NCBI GenBank assembly: GCA_029204225.1
Contig: CM055100.1
Coordinates: 3,076,589 to 3,140,588, forward strand
Direction of reading: 5' to 3'
Length of the DNA: 64,000 bases
Origin: Diphasiastrum complanatum
Lineage: Eukaryota > Streptophyta > Lycopodiopsida > Lycopodiales > Lycopodiaceae
Shown: piece after piece, positions 45,750-59,640 of the stretch
Numbering within the stretch: position 1 is the stretch's first letter
Layout of the letters: every line of letters begins with the position of its first letter
Translations under genes and position numbers: made by a program
Notes under the pieces: model-generated
Seen by the model: only the letters and a program-made list of their open reading frames with translations
Told to the model about the DNA's origin: nothing
Database searches by the model: none

Positions 45750-46655
45750 GCTTTCTCAAAATTGTTCTTCACCATGGTGGTTGCTCACCCAATGCTTATC
45801 CAATTCCTTGCACGTTTCTATCTATGATGCCTTGAACTTTATCACCCAGCCATCCCTCGAGGACTCATGTGGATGGATGTAGAAATGTCTGGATCTCTTC
45901 CTTGATGGTGACCGGTTTCTGGAATAAGGTACTGGTCATTTTTGTAGATGGACCCACTTTTGTGGCTTGAGAAGCCATGGTGGTTTCTTCTTCATTGTGG
46001 CCCTTGATCCATTCCAGTAATTATTTCTCCCTGATCTTGTTGTTGAGGCGAGAAAGCTGACAAGAATGGTACCGGGATCTGAGGGGTTGTTTCTAGAACT
46101 TGAGCAACAACTTTTTTGTATTCTTTGATAGTGGTCTTTGCCTTTGCCAACTTAGCCGATGCCGTTTGTTTGAATATGTCAAATCGGCCCTGAAACTTGG
46201 CCAATGCTTTGTGATAGGTCTCGACCTTTTTGAATAGATAACAGACCTCTTTTGGTGGTACAAGATGATTTGGCACTGAGATAAGTATCTCTCTCCAATT
46301 TTGTGGCATCCAATTCACCTTGGATCCTTTCTCGATCCAGGTTTTCCATATCTAGTGGCCCTTGTAATAGCAACACTTGTTGTTTTGCATCCCAAACAGT
46401 CTTATCCACTTGATCTTGCGTAGTTGTCAGAGTGTTCTGGAGCGTGCCCACACATCCATCCAAGGTCTCAACATATTTCTTGGCCTTTTTCAACTCCTCT
46501 TCTGACTTTGCTTCATGTTGTTGGTGATCTTGGGCTCTCTATTCAACTGGATGACTTTCTGGCTGATCAGAGTGTTTTTCGATCCCAATTCAGAGATGCA
46601 CTTCTCCATTGCAGTCTTCTCATCAATCATGGTCTGGATCACTCGCGGAAGGGTA
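45750..46655 (-). pseudogene. Unrecognised coiled-coil protein remnant
   Basis: Reading the minus strand with two frameshifts gives MITLPRVIQTMIDEKTAMEK, SEEELKKAKKYVETLDG, LDMENLDRERIQGELDATKL, VETYHKALAKFQGRFDIFKQ and KLAKAKTTIKEYKKVVAQVL, a long heptad-rich coil. Then come a Pro/Gln-rich end and a tail (KPVTIKEEIQTFLHPST, LEGWLGDKVQGIIDRNVQG). I do not recognise the family. It could be an accessory ORF of a transposon or a captured host fragment. Its upstream end is fused to a copia fragment at about 46655. Confidence 0.5.
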
Positions 46656-48045
46656 ATCATCTATGAAGGACACAAAACATATTGCTCCTCCTTTGCTCTT
46701 GGAAGAAGAGAAGTGAACATCTGAATGCACGAGCTCAAGTGTTTGATGAGTCTTGATGTTGGATCTTGTAAAAGGTCTTCTATGAGCTTTGGCCAATTAT
46801 ACACATGCTTCACAAGGTTGAAGCTCCTTTGTCATAGACCTTGGTAATCCAATTGCTTTTCCTTCCTTGACTATTGATTACACGGCTTTGAAGTTGGGAT
46901 GACCCAATCTTTTATGCCATAAATCTTCTTGATGAACCTTGGTCTCATAAGCAACATCACACAGGTTAGCATTCTCTCTAGGATCTAACTTGTAAAGCTT
47001 TCCAAATCTAGATCCTCTAGCTATCACTTCATTCTCCCTAAATATTTCACATTTGTCAACATGAAACTTGACATATAAACCACTATCAAACAATTGTCCA
47101 ACACTAATGAGGTTCTTGGTTAGTTTAGGCACATAAAGTACATCATGCAAACACAAAGTCTTTGATGCTGCTGCATTCAATGGAATACTCCCTATCCCTT
47201 CAATTCTATACTGAACATCATTTGCAATATAGATTGCTCTTTTTGTACCTTCATAAGGCATGAGATTTGTGAAAGAATTTCTAGAACTAGACATACGAGA
47301 ACTAGCCCCACTATCTATCCACCATATTTCTTCACTTTTGAAAGGAAAAGATGAAAAACTTGAAAGCATTAAAGAATCATACCTATCACTCACACTCTTC
47401 CTCATTAGTAAGGTTAGCTTGCTTAAAATGATTTTTTTTCTTAAAACAATTTGATGCATAGTGGCCTTTCTTGCCACAAAAAAAGCATTTGATTCTTGAC
47501 ATCTTCTTCTTGCCATTGGATGTTGTAGCTTCTGAGGATTGATCCTCATCACTTTCTTTGGCTTTGTCCTTGTCATTCTTGAAGTGTTGTTGTTGTCCTT
47601 TGCCCCTACCTCTTGACTTGTCCTTGGTGAAGAGTGCTTTGTCATCTCCACCATCCTTCATTGAGAGTTTGTTGATCCTCAACATCTAGTTCTCTTGCCT
47701 ACTTTCTTCAGCAATTAGAACTCCTTGAAGAGTTTTTAATGTTGGTAGCTCCTCCCTGATAGCATAGGTTTGAACAATGTTTTTATATTCATCTCTTAAT
47801 CCATTAAAAATCACTTGAACAAGTTTATTGTTCTTTAGAGTATCTCCAATGCATGCTAATTCTTTGTGAAGATCTTTAACTCTCATGACGTAGTTTGAAG
47901 CACTCTCATCAACTCTTTGATAGCTTAGAAATATTTGATTTGTAAGTGTGAGCAGTCTTGATGTGTTCTTTGCCTCATAAATTGTCTTAAGGATGTCCCA
48001 AGCCTCCTTTGGCCGAGTTGCAAGGAGGGAAACATTCCAAAAGTG
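46655..48045 (-). pseudogene. Copia gag-protease-integrase fragment
   Basis: Minus strand: RPKEAWDILKTIYEAKNTS, YVMRVKDLHKELACIGDTL, zinc knuckle CFFCGKKGHYASNC, protease WWIDSGASSRM, GAG-pre-integrase (ENANLCDVAYE, DLWHKRLGHPNF) and integrase start (LELVHSDVHFSSSKS, CFVSFIDDY), where it stops abruptly. Internal stops after KAV and CV. Its closest relative in the window is the copia element at 37738-52937, in the opposite orientation. Confidence 0.85.
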
Positions 48046-48059
48046 TCTTCAAACATGAT

Positions 48060-48690
48060 TGATAAAGGTGTGGATGGATCTAACATTCTTGATATTGATG
48101 TAAAGGATCCTACTTTGGATGGTGATGAGGTAGGTGACTATGCCTTGGTCGGAGGTATGGAACCTAATGAGGTGTTAGGAAGACCCTACTGGTCCTTTTC
48201 CTAAACCTTGGGCCTCAACCTTCAGCCACAATTACATAATTGGCCTTGGGCCAAAGTTTGCCATCAGTTGAGGGTCATGGGGACCTAGAAGGAGGGCGCA
48301 CCTACAAGGGCCTCTTAATGCCCCTAAAGAACCCAAGAAGTTAGAACCAAAAACCATGAGTTATGGCAGGTGTCTTTTGACATTCCATGAGTTATGGAAG
48401 GCTCTTGGATTTTCCTTTGCCTTCTCTTTTCTTATTGGCTTGTGTTTTCTCAAAAATACCCTTGTCTACAAGCAAAGATAAAAAGCTAAATAACCAACGA
48501 TTTTTATTGTCTTTCCCAGAGTTGTCCATTTGCAAAAATAATTTTTGAGGTAGTGATTTGAATGCGTGGCCAGTAGATATGGATGGATGGAGAGGGGAAG
48601 ACCTTGATTTAGGATTTGGAGCTAAAATTTGTATGCTATTGATCGTCTTTTGTGAAAGTAATGATGTGAATAAGTTCTCTTTGTTTCTAG
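48060..48690. other. No gene recognised
   Basis: Between the copia fragment and the DUF7869-like remnant. It may be the 3' side of that remnant, but no motif supports it. Confidence 0.35.
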
Positions 48691-49300
48691 GTGTACATTT
48701 TGGAGATCACCCATGCATTTCCCATCAAATAGCTCAACATCCCTCAAGCATTTTGCCATGGAACCTATTGTGAGTTTAGAATCACCTTTCCAAAGTCCAA
48801 GCGCAAAATGACCGTATCTTTTTTAACCATGTCCATGTGTTAGCATTCCTGTTAAAGAGATAGGCAATGGAAATGCTTGGGCTGTTGCCTTTGTCTCGGG
48901 AAATAATCTTGGAACACATGTTTTTTTTTTGATCCATTTTATCATGAATTATGCACAAGTATTCTTTTGGCATTGTACATGGATGATAGTGCACGATTGC
49001 GATAATACTCACTACGACATTGCCTTTGCAATTTGTTGTGCTCATCTCTCTTTTTCAGGTATTGCGCTTTTTCAACTTGAACCTTTGTAGACATCAGCTT
49101 CATTTTGATTGATGTACAAAAGTTACATTTGGAAAATCCATTGTTTTTTGCTATCTGCACCTCTTTGAATTCTTTATTCCACATCCTATTAAATGTCGCT
49201 TGAGATACTCCTTTTATGCGTGCCATTCTCAAGTTTAGATTTACTTCTTGCAGGACATCCTTTTGTTTATAAATACTTGGTAGCATGTATTGTGTTTCTT
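48690..49300 (-). pseudogene. DUF7869-like transposon protein remnant
   Basis: Minus strand: RIKGVSQATFNRMWNKEFKE, KNNGFSKCNFCTSIK with a CX2C pair, HNKLQRQCRSEYYRNRALS, then after a frameshift PKEYLCIIHDKMDQKKNM and LTIGSMAKCLRDVELFDG. The order and the CIIHDKMDQ motif fit plant proteins annotated DUF7869 that belong to large DNA transposons (from memory of the family). Broken by frameshifts. Confidence 0.6.
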
Positions 49301-49391
49301 ATCTTCCCTCAAAAGTTGTTCGACTTTTGTTGGGAATTCGATCAACCATTGTTTTGACAAAATGCCATATTGTTTCCTTTGCTGCAGTGAC

Positions 49392-51950
49392 GTGTTGAGA
49401 TTCCTTTAATCTTACCTTTCAAAGGACTCAAGAGATCTATTTACACAGCTAATGATCATGAGTGTCCAATAGAAGGAATTGGCAACATTCCATTGAAACT
49501 TGCTTCTTCAAAAGTTCTTGCACTTTCTAATGTTCTTTTTATTCCAAAACTTACAAAGAACTTAATTAGTGTGGGAAAGTTGCTTGATAATGGTTGTGAT
49601 GTAAAGTTCAACTCCAATACTTGTTTTATCAAGAGAAAAGATGAGATCCTTGCTGATGGAACTAGATGTGGTAGAATTTTTTTAAGTTGAATTTTTATGA
49701 GAATGCAAACCTTTGTGAAGTTGTTTTGTTATCTAAGGAGGAGCTGTGGCATAGAAGGTTGGGACATCCTAACTTTACATCTATGTCTTCTATGGTTAAG
49801 AAGGAGAAGGCTATTGGTCTTCCAAAATCTCTTTCTAAAGATTTCAAGCCTTGTGAGGCTTGTGCCATTGCAAAGTCACACAAAAAGTCATATCAGAAGT
49901 CTTTTATAAAAACTACTTGTCCATTGGAACTCATACATTCAGATGTACATTTTTCCTCTTCTAAAAGTATTGGTGGTGCAACATGTTTTGTCACCTTTAT
50001 TGATGACTTTACTAGATACACTTGGTTGTATCTACTTTCTTCAAAGGCTATGGTTTTTTATCACTTCCTTATCTTCAAAGCTTATGTAGAAAAATAGTTT
50101 TCTTGCAAAGTTAAAGCTTTAAGATGTGATGGAGGAGGTGAATATATCTCCAACAAGTTTCATAATTATTGTGAAGGTGAAAGAATAAAGAGAGAATTTT
50201 CTTGTGCCTATTTTCCACCTCAAAATGGAGTAGCTAAGAGGAAAAACAGATCTTTATGTGAGTGTGCTAAAGCAATTCGAGTAGCAGCTTCTTTGCCTAT
50301 TGAATATTGGGGTGAAGCTATAAATTGTGCAAACTATTTGTGCAATAGATTACTTCATAATACTCTTGCTAGAAAATCACCTTTTGAAGTCTTGTTTCAG
50401 AAAAAACCTAAGATAGATCACCTTAGAGTTTTTCGTTGTACTTGCTTTGTTAATATGCCCTTGGAAACAAGGAAAAGAGATGATCCTAATTCCGTTAAAG
50501 GGATCATGGTTGGATATGCATCCAACAAGAAAGCTTACAAGATCTATGTTCCCTCTACCTCAACTACGATTGAGAGTAGAGATGTGATATTCCATGAAGT
50601 TCAAAAATACATTCTTGAGAAGGCCGAGTTCAAAGATTCTTATAAAGATACTCCAATCATCACCCTTGAAGATCATCATGGAGAGATGGGGCCGAGATTT
50701 GAGGAGGAGTCACCTCGAATTTTTTCACCAAGGATATCTCAACGAGAAAGATCCAAGCCTAGAAGGCTTACCTATGAAGATAGAGGAAAGCAAGTGGAAA
50801 TCAGCTCCACTAATTGTGCCTATTTTATTTCTCATGAGGAGCCAAAGGATGTATATGATGCTATCAACTCGAAGGATGTATATGATGCTATCAACTCAAA
50901 GGAATGGTACCTTGCCATGAAGGAAGAATATGATGCTTTGATGGCCAATAATACATGGAAACTTGTGGATCTTCCATCCAACAAGCATACCATTGGTTGC
51001 AAATGGGTTTTTCGAGTCAAGTATAATCAAGATGGCAAAATCAACAAGTACAAGGATAGGCTTTGTGCTAAAAGATTTGCTCAAGTATATGGACTTGATT
51101 ATGAGGAGACCTTTGCCCCAGTTGCAAAGATGGTGTCAATTAGAATCATAATTTCTCTTGCTTGTTTTTTCAATTGGCAAATTCTTCAACTAGATGTTTC
51201 TAATGCATTTCTAAATGGCTATCTAGAAGAAGAGATCTATATGGATCAACCTATTGGGTTCATCCATGATGAGGAAAAAGTTTGCTTGCTCTTCAAAAGT
51301 TTATATGGATTAAAGCAAGCCCCAAGGTCATGGTATTCTCGACTTAACACCTTTTTTGAGTCACTAGGATTTAATCTTAGTAACTATGATCCTTCCTTGT
51401 ATGTCAAGTTTTTTGACAAAGATATTGTCATCCTTCTTATTTATGTTTATGATATCATTCTGACAGGAAGTTGTATCAAGATAGTTGAGGAAACCAAGAT
51501 TGCACTTGGAAAAGAGTTCAAGATGCAAGATCTTGGAAAAATACACTATAATCTAGGATTAGAGATTGACTTTCTTAAAGATAAAACTTTCATATGTCAA
51601 TCTAAGTATGCTCTTTCAATGTTAAAAAAGTTCAATATGTTGAATTGTAAGAGTAAAATGTAAAGGACTCTAACAAAGGTGATGAAAGATCCTTCGAGGA
51701 CATCACACTTTTTAGAAGTCTTATAGGCTCCTTAATTTGGCTCACAATAACTAGACCTGACATAAGCTTTAGTGTTCATAAGTTGAGCCAGGCTATGCAA
51801 AATCCTTCAATTTTTTTAATCAAATTGGAGCACATCGACACATCATCTTGCATTGCATATATGCTCACCAAACCTTTGAGCAAAAGTTCCTTCAACAAGC
51901 ATAGAGCTAACCTTGGAGTTATACCAAGATCCATGTTCAAATCAATATAG
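49392..51950 (+). pseudogene. Copia integrase-RT half with deleted RNase H
   Basis: GAG-pre-integrase (PKLTKNLISVGKLLDNG, ELWHRRLGHPNF), integrase HSDVHFSSSK, DGGGEYISN and PPQNGVAKRKN (the usual E is changed to K at this position; a stop after YVEK), then a 456-residue ORF from 50293: YWGEAINCANYL, LDVSNAFLNGYLEEEIYMDQ, LYGLKQAPRSWYSRL, and IYVYDIIL where YVDD is expected. A nine-residue tandem duplication DVYDAINSK lies at about 50847-50900. After 51660 only a fragment of RNase H remains (HKLSQAMQNPS, then ...AYMLTKPLS). Confidence 0.85.
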
Positions 51951-52295
51951 AGTGTTAAAATTGAAAAACAATCCATATTGATTTATTGGCTTGCTACAAA
52001 TGTTGTACCATGCAAGTATGTAGCTCATTAATGCAAAATGCCAAGTTTGGCCTACATAGAACTCGAGCTACATGGTTATGTATTGTCTAGTTTGATAAAT
52101 GCAACTTGCATATAGTTTGTAAACAAAGAATTAGCATGATTATGCTTGTAGAAACTCGTGGCAACTCACATGCATTAATTGTAAGTGATCCATAGTGACA
52201 TGCAAGGCATGCACAAAGTTTATTGGACACATGCATGATGATTTGGACATTTATAGCTAGAACTAGTACACTTGTAAAAAGTTGGTAGAATTTCA

Positions 52296-52937
<642 letters not shown>

Positions 52938-53169
52938 ATGGAAAGACATGGCGATCTGAGCTCGCAAGAGTTCAGAGAAAACTTCAAGTCCCTATAGGGA
53001 TTGCTCTAGCGTGAGGATTGGAGCAGATAGCGGATGTTCCGTTTTCGTTTCTTCTTGCAATAACTCTTCTCAGATTTCATACTATCTCCTCTGTTTCACT
53101 AGTGGATCTAGATAAGAAGTTGTCAAGGAACTGCCCCTATGCTCAGCATGTTTGTCTAAGTTGGTGTGC

Positions 53170-54913
53170 TACTGTTGAGCTTTGTGTTGCGCTTGAGGGA
53201 TGACCCTAACAGGTTCTAAACAAACATGACGTGTAGGTAGGATCCTATTCGGTTGTTTTGAAAAATTCTTAACACTGTGTTTTCTAACACAGTCAGGATA
53301 TTTGGCATGGTATTGGGATTTTACGTTACAGTCAACCATAAAGTGGCATGTTTTGCCACCGATGAAACATTTGTTGCTCATAGGCCCATGGGTAATCACA
53401 TAGCTATCTTGAGTAGCTAGCAGTTTTGAATTGTCTGGATGGTGTGTATGCTCATCTCTTGGGCAAGAACATGAGGTTTCTTCTTGATAGAGCACATAAC
53501 TGTTTGGTAAGTGTGTTCGGCATGGTATGAATCATCAGATGAGTTATCAACAAAATGAGTCTGAATTGGTGCTTTGTTGGGTCGATTTTATTGATTTTCT
53601 CTTTTGGGTGGTCCTGTAGGAGGTGGACCTAAGAGCGCTAGTTGAGGTAGGTATTGCGAAGTGTTTTGCCTAGGTAGCTCTTGAATTTGACTTGGTGGAT
53701 TATTTCGCTAATGATATTGATTTGATGGAGGTCGGGAAGCAAAAGGTTGTCTCGGAGGTTGGTAGTGCCCCTCTATGTATTCTCAGTGGTTGTACCTTGG
53801 GTTATAGTAGCAATAAAATGACGTATGACCCATAACATCACAAATGTCACATCACATTAGGTTATTATCAGGAACGGGTCAATATGGTGGACATTCATTA
53901 CCAGTATGCACACCCTTGCAATGAGGGCACCAAGTGTTTTCTCGTCTATGATGTACCTGTCTAGTTGGGAGCTAACCAGGCATAGCACTATGGATAGACT
54001 TCGAGGTATTTTGAAACTCCTTAGTGTGCTTTTCCATTTGCATTTGGTGTTGCTGATTAAGCAACTACATTTGGGATTTCCAAAGCTGATCGTGAGTATC
54101 CTCGGTCGGCTTTGATTTGTGGACAACACGACGTGCTCTCCTTCCTCTAGAATCCTCAACATCGGATCCTTCATCTTATTCCTTGATGGCATCAGACATG
54201 GCTATCTCTAAGGTCGTATACTCAACGTTAGACCTCAACTCATACCTAATTTGGGGAGTCCGCCGACTAAGAACCAGATGATGAGCATCTTTTTAGTAGG
54301 ATGCTTGTGTACTTGACTTTGAGACGGTTGTAACGTTCAATGTAGTATTGTACTTTTTTGTCCTTTGCCATCTTGATATTACTCAATTTGACAAAGGGGC
54401 TTTTTATCAAACAAAATAGTTTGAAACATTTGACGAAGAAGAACTCTTTCAAGGAAGACCAATCAAGCTTATCTTCACGATCCAGGTTGAAAACCCATTC
54501 CCGTGTCTTTTTTATTATGGTCATGGAGAAAAGTTGGACCATTGCATCATTAGATGTTTCGCCATAAACGTCGCATGCATTCTCAAAGACTTGTAAAAAT
54601 CTTTGAGGGTACAAATTACCATCGTATTTAGGGAGATCTAACTTTGGTATTCGTTTTTCAATATGAGGTCCTTGGTTTGCAAAGCCCCATTAAGGTGAGC
54701 TCTTGCGTGTGATGACTCGGCAAAATGAAAATGTGTTGGATCATGTGAGACCTCGCCTCTAGTGTGTTCCCATCTCTCGAATGGGTTTGTGGAAGGCTCA
54801 TGTACTTGAGATTTCATTCGAGATAACCGATTATGTCTGACTTGCTCAATAGTAGGTAAGACCATCTTGGGTATATAGTCTTCTATCGAATTGGGATCGT
54901 AATGTCGATCCAT
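53170..54913 (-). pseudogene. Second-type Ty3 gag relic with four zinc knuckles
   Basis: Start at 54911-54913, MDRHYDPNSIEDYIPKMVLP, then gag core RFLQVFENACDVYGET, TREWVFNLDREDKLDWSSL and QYYIERYNRLKVKY. Knuckles follow: TWCPHCKGVHTGNEC, CDICDVMGHTSFYC, a third (CFIGGKTCHFMVDC, one Cys changed) and a fourth missing two Cys (YPDCVRKHSVKNF). Numerous stops and frameshifts. It meets the copia 3' LTR near 52938. Confidence 0.75.
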
Positions 54914-55039
54914 CTTGTAAGGACTGTACTTTTTTTTGTGGTTTTATTTTTTTTTATTTTTTAAGGCAAGACTCTAGATGTAGACTTAGGGTAAGTTATA
55001 GTTCTCAGAGTTGTGAGTGTAGTGTTCAACCAAATGACA

Positions 55040-55775
55040 CAGTATTCAGATGATGGGTATTGCAAAAAAACTTGGCTGATATTAGTGTCAAAGAACTTGG
55101 CTAAGAGTCCAGTCAAGGACTCTGTTGTTGTTCAAGGCAAGCACTCAGCTCGGTCGAGAGTTAAGTTGAAAAGGCTTGGTCGAGATAGTATGCAAAAGAT
55201 TTAGGATTCGGCTCAAGTCAAAAGACTTGGTCGAGATTGTATGCAGAAGACTTGGTTGAGGTTCAAGACTCGACTCGATGAAGACTGATGTGGAAGACTC
55301 AGTCAAGAGCCAAGTTGGTCGAGATGATATGCATGGACTCGGTCCGGTCGAGATGGAGCCAGAACTCAGCTCGATTGAGATGTAATGCCAGGACTCGGTC
55401 CAGGTATAAGTTAAGGACTCGGTCGACATGTTAAGCAAGGACTTGGTCCAGATGTAATGTGAGGACTCGATCGAGATGTAATGCTAGGACTTGGTCTAGA
55501 TTCAGGAGTCGGTCGAAATGCTAAGCAAGGACTCAGTCTAGATTCAAGTCAAGGACTCAGTCGAGATGTCATGCGAGGACTTAGTCCAGATTGAGGAGTC
55601 GGTCGAGATGCTAATCAAGGACTCAGTTGAGATGTGATGTGAGGACTTGGTTGAGATTCAGGAGTCAGCTGTCGAGATGAGAAGCAACGATGTCCATATG
55701 TAACACCAGGACTCGATCCCGAGCTGAAGGTGTCGGTCAAGATACAATACTAGGACTCGATCGAGGTTAAAGTTG
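55040..55775. repeat. Minisatellite, about 24-28-bp unit (CAAGGACTCGGTCGAGATGTAATG)
   Basis: About 25 degenerate copies of a unit built around GGACTCGGTCGAGATG, with interspersed variants GGACTTGGTCCAGATT. It lies upstream of the minus-strand gag start at 54913, that is, in the leader of that Ty3 relic. Confidence 0.88.
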
Positions 55776-56164
55776 TTGGTGCTCGTTTAGGTAGGTGTTG
55801 GAGAGGGATGAAAAGAAAGGAGCAGAGTGGTGTTGATGGATGGAGTAGGCATGTAGATCAAAATCAGAACGTCTAAAATTCATCAGATCCGCGAGCAGGT
55901 TTGGAAAGTGGTTGCAGAAGGGATCTGAGTTTTTGTAATTTTCGCATATAGAGTGTGCATTTTCAAGTATTTTATGTATGTGTTCAAGTGACAATGGTGC
56001 CAAATGTTCATTGATTCCCTTATCAGCATGTTTATTCTTTAGATCTTTTATAGTTGGGCATCGTTTTATGTTCAGGTTTTCTTACTATCTGTTACCAAAC
56101 TCTACAGATGGTTCTTGGCAATCATAGTCTTGGTTAACGTTCAGCCAGAAGCAAGATCGGGGGT
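55776..56164 (-). other. Leader/unassigned sequence of the Ty3 relic
   Basis: Between minisatellite and the putative LTR edge. No coding motif recognised. Confidence 0.35.
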
Positions 56165-56935
56165 TGTAGTATAGTTTTTTATCCTACCTGTCAAAGGCTC
56201 ATATAACGTTCACTCTTGAAAATGTACTCACATTGCTTGAAGACATGCAAGTCATGATGCTCATCGATGGATCAGAATGCAACTCATATGAACACCCACA
56301 AATTCCTACTTCTAAATGCTACAGAAATCAAACAAACAAATTCTTATGCACTAAAATTAATCTACATGCATCAATCAGAATCAAGAACAAAAAACAAGAA
56401 ACTAATCTCATCTCTTGACTCTTGGACTTCCCAATAATATCAAGAGATGAAATGTAAATGGATATGCAAGATTTAAACCACAATTTCAGCCTATTTAGTT
56501 TGCTTGAAGCTTGATTCTACACTAATCCACAAACAAGAAGGCTAGTCCACTCTAATCCACAATGCATAAGAAAAGAAAACAAGAAACTAAGTTAATTCCA
56601 CAACCACACACAAAGGGATGGAAGAGCATGATCATAAAAGCATCACTCAAAAAAGCTAGAATGATCAAGGAGCTCAAGATTGCCAAAACTCGCGAAGGAC
56701 ATCTTAAATAAGCAAGAGGGCTGCCTATGTGGGGAGCCCAAGTGGCAATTCCACAATTTTACAAATTGCATGTGGAATTAGCTTATGCACTAGAGGTCAC
56801 CATCAAAAGGTGGCTCACTCTACTTTGATTAAGAGGGGTCTACTTGTATTTATTACAAATGCCTACAAATACTAGCTCCTACATGGTCATTCCATCACTT
56901 GGGATTCACCATGAGGCTCACATAATTTTGAATTG
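56165..56935 (-). repeat. Probable 5' LTR of the Ty3 relic at 53170-54913
   Basis: The left edge TGTAGTATAG resembles the TGTAGTGG/TGTAGGG edges of the LTRs at 42454 and 33800, and position and orientation fit. No clear primer site and no right terminus could be fixed. Confidence 0.35.
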
Positions 56936-57660
56936 TCATTATAGCTAGCATTTCTTGGCTCTCATTCTCGTCCTTCTCTTCTTCCTCGGAGACCTCCTTG
57001 GTATAAGGTGAGAGGTGCTCTTGAAATAGCTTCGGCCCAGTATCTTGGGGATTCATTCGAATCAGCCAACACATACTTATCTAAAACTTTCAAACAGTCT
57101 TCCGATACTCTCCAAAGCTCTCTGATTAACCTTTGTATTTTTCTTACCTTATTTGGTGTCTTCAACTGAGTCAGATACTTCTGCTTTATCCTGATCCATC
57201 GTCTTGCATGATGTTTCGACCTCAACGAACATCATGACTTTGCCTATCACTGGTAGAATGGTTGAATGGCTAACCCTCGCTGAGCCTTTGCTCAAAGCGA
57301 TGGCATTCACGCTATTACATTTTCAAACAAAACAAGCATGGAGTTTATAAGTATGGTTTTTGGCAGCTAGGACGAGGCCAAAGCCAATTCTATATCACCT
57401 TTCAAGGAGTAGTGCACAAGGTGCGGGTATTGGAGGCTGCCCTTGTTGCTATTGGAGTAGTGTCTGGACCTCACCCTGTTCCATCTCATAAATAGGCCAA
57501 TTCTATCATTAAACCTTTTGTTGATACCCGAATGGCCCATTATTGTCATGCCCATGACTGGTCTCAGGTAGCGTGTCCACGCTAGGGACCGATAGACCAA
57601 CAACCCATAAGTTAATTGTGACTATAAGGGAATTGGGACCCTTATATATACATGGTCATA
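56936..57660 (-). pseudogene. Unrecognised coding-like remnant
   Basis: The minus strand has stretches open in shifting frames, including KVRKIQRLIRELWRVSEDCL and the acidic EVSEEEEKDENESQE ending before 56890. No family recognised. It may be another accessory or host fragment interrupted by the chromovirus at 57670. Confidence 0.3.
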
Positions 57661-57669
57661 ATTAATGGT

Positions 57670-58037
57670 TGTAGGCCTAAACACATGGTGGTGGAGTTGG
57701 TATGGTCTATCAGTGAGTCATTAGGGAACTGGATGACGTGGCCCAGATAGGCTGCAGAGGTGTCTAGTGAGGTGTCACAATGCACTACTAGTGGTGCATG
57801 GGCCTTGGAGGGTATAAGTATACCTGCTGGGCTCTCACTAGTGTATGCATGATTTACGATGAATAGCTACATGTTGCTGGTGTGACTCGTCTTTCCATGA
57901 CTCTGATTGATCCATAGCTTGGAGGCTAGATCCGTACGATCTAAGTTTGGTTGGGTTGGTTTAACCTCCACCGGTTCCCATGTGTGGTTGCTTTGTTTGG
58001 TATGCTTAGGCTAGAATCCTGTTGTGAGGACTTTACA
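57670..58037 (+). repeat. 5' LTR of the terminal chromovirus (left edge tentative)
   Basis: Ends GAGGACTTTACA immediately before the primer site. The left edge TGTAGGCC was chosen because it starts TG and gives a 368-bp LTR with a TATA-like GGTATAAGTATACC at about 57812. It cannot be confirmed without the 3' LTR. Confidence 0.6.
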
Positions 58038-58038
58038 T

Positions 58039-58051
58039 TGGTATCAGAGCC
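58039..58051 (+). promoter_or_regulatory. Primer binding site, initiator tRNA-Met
   Basis: TGGTATCAGAGCC one base after the LTR end ACA. Confidence 0.92.
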
Positions 58052-59639
<1,588 letters not shown>

Positions 59640-59640
<1 letters not shown>

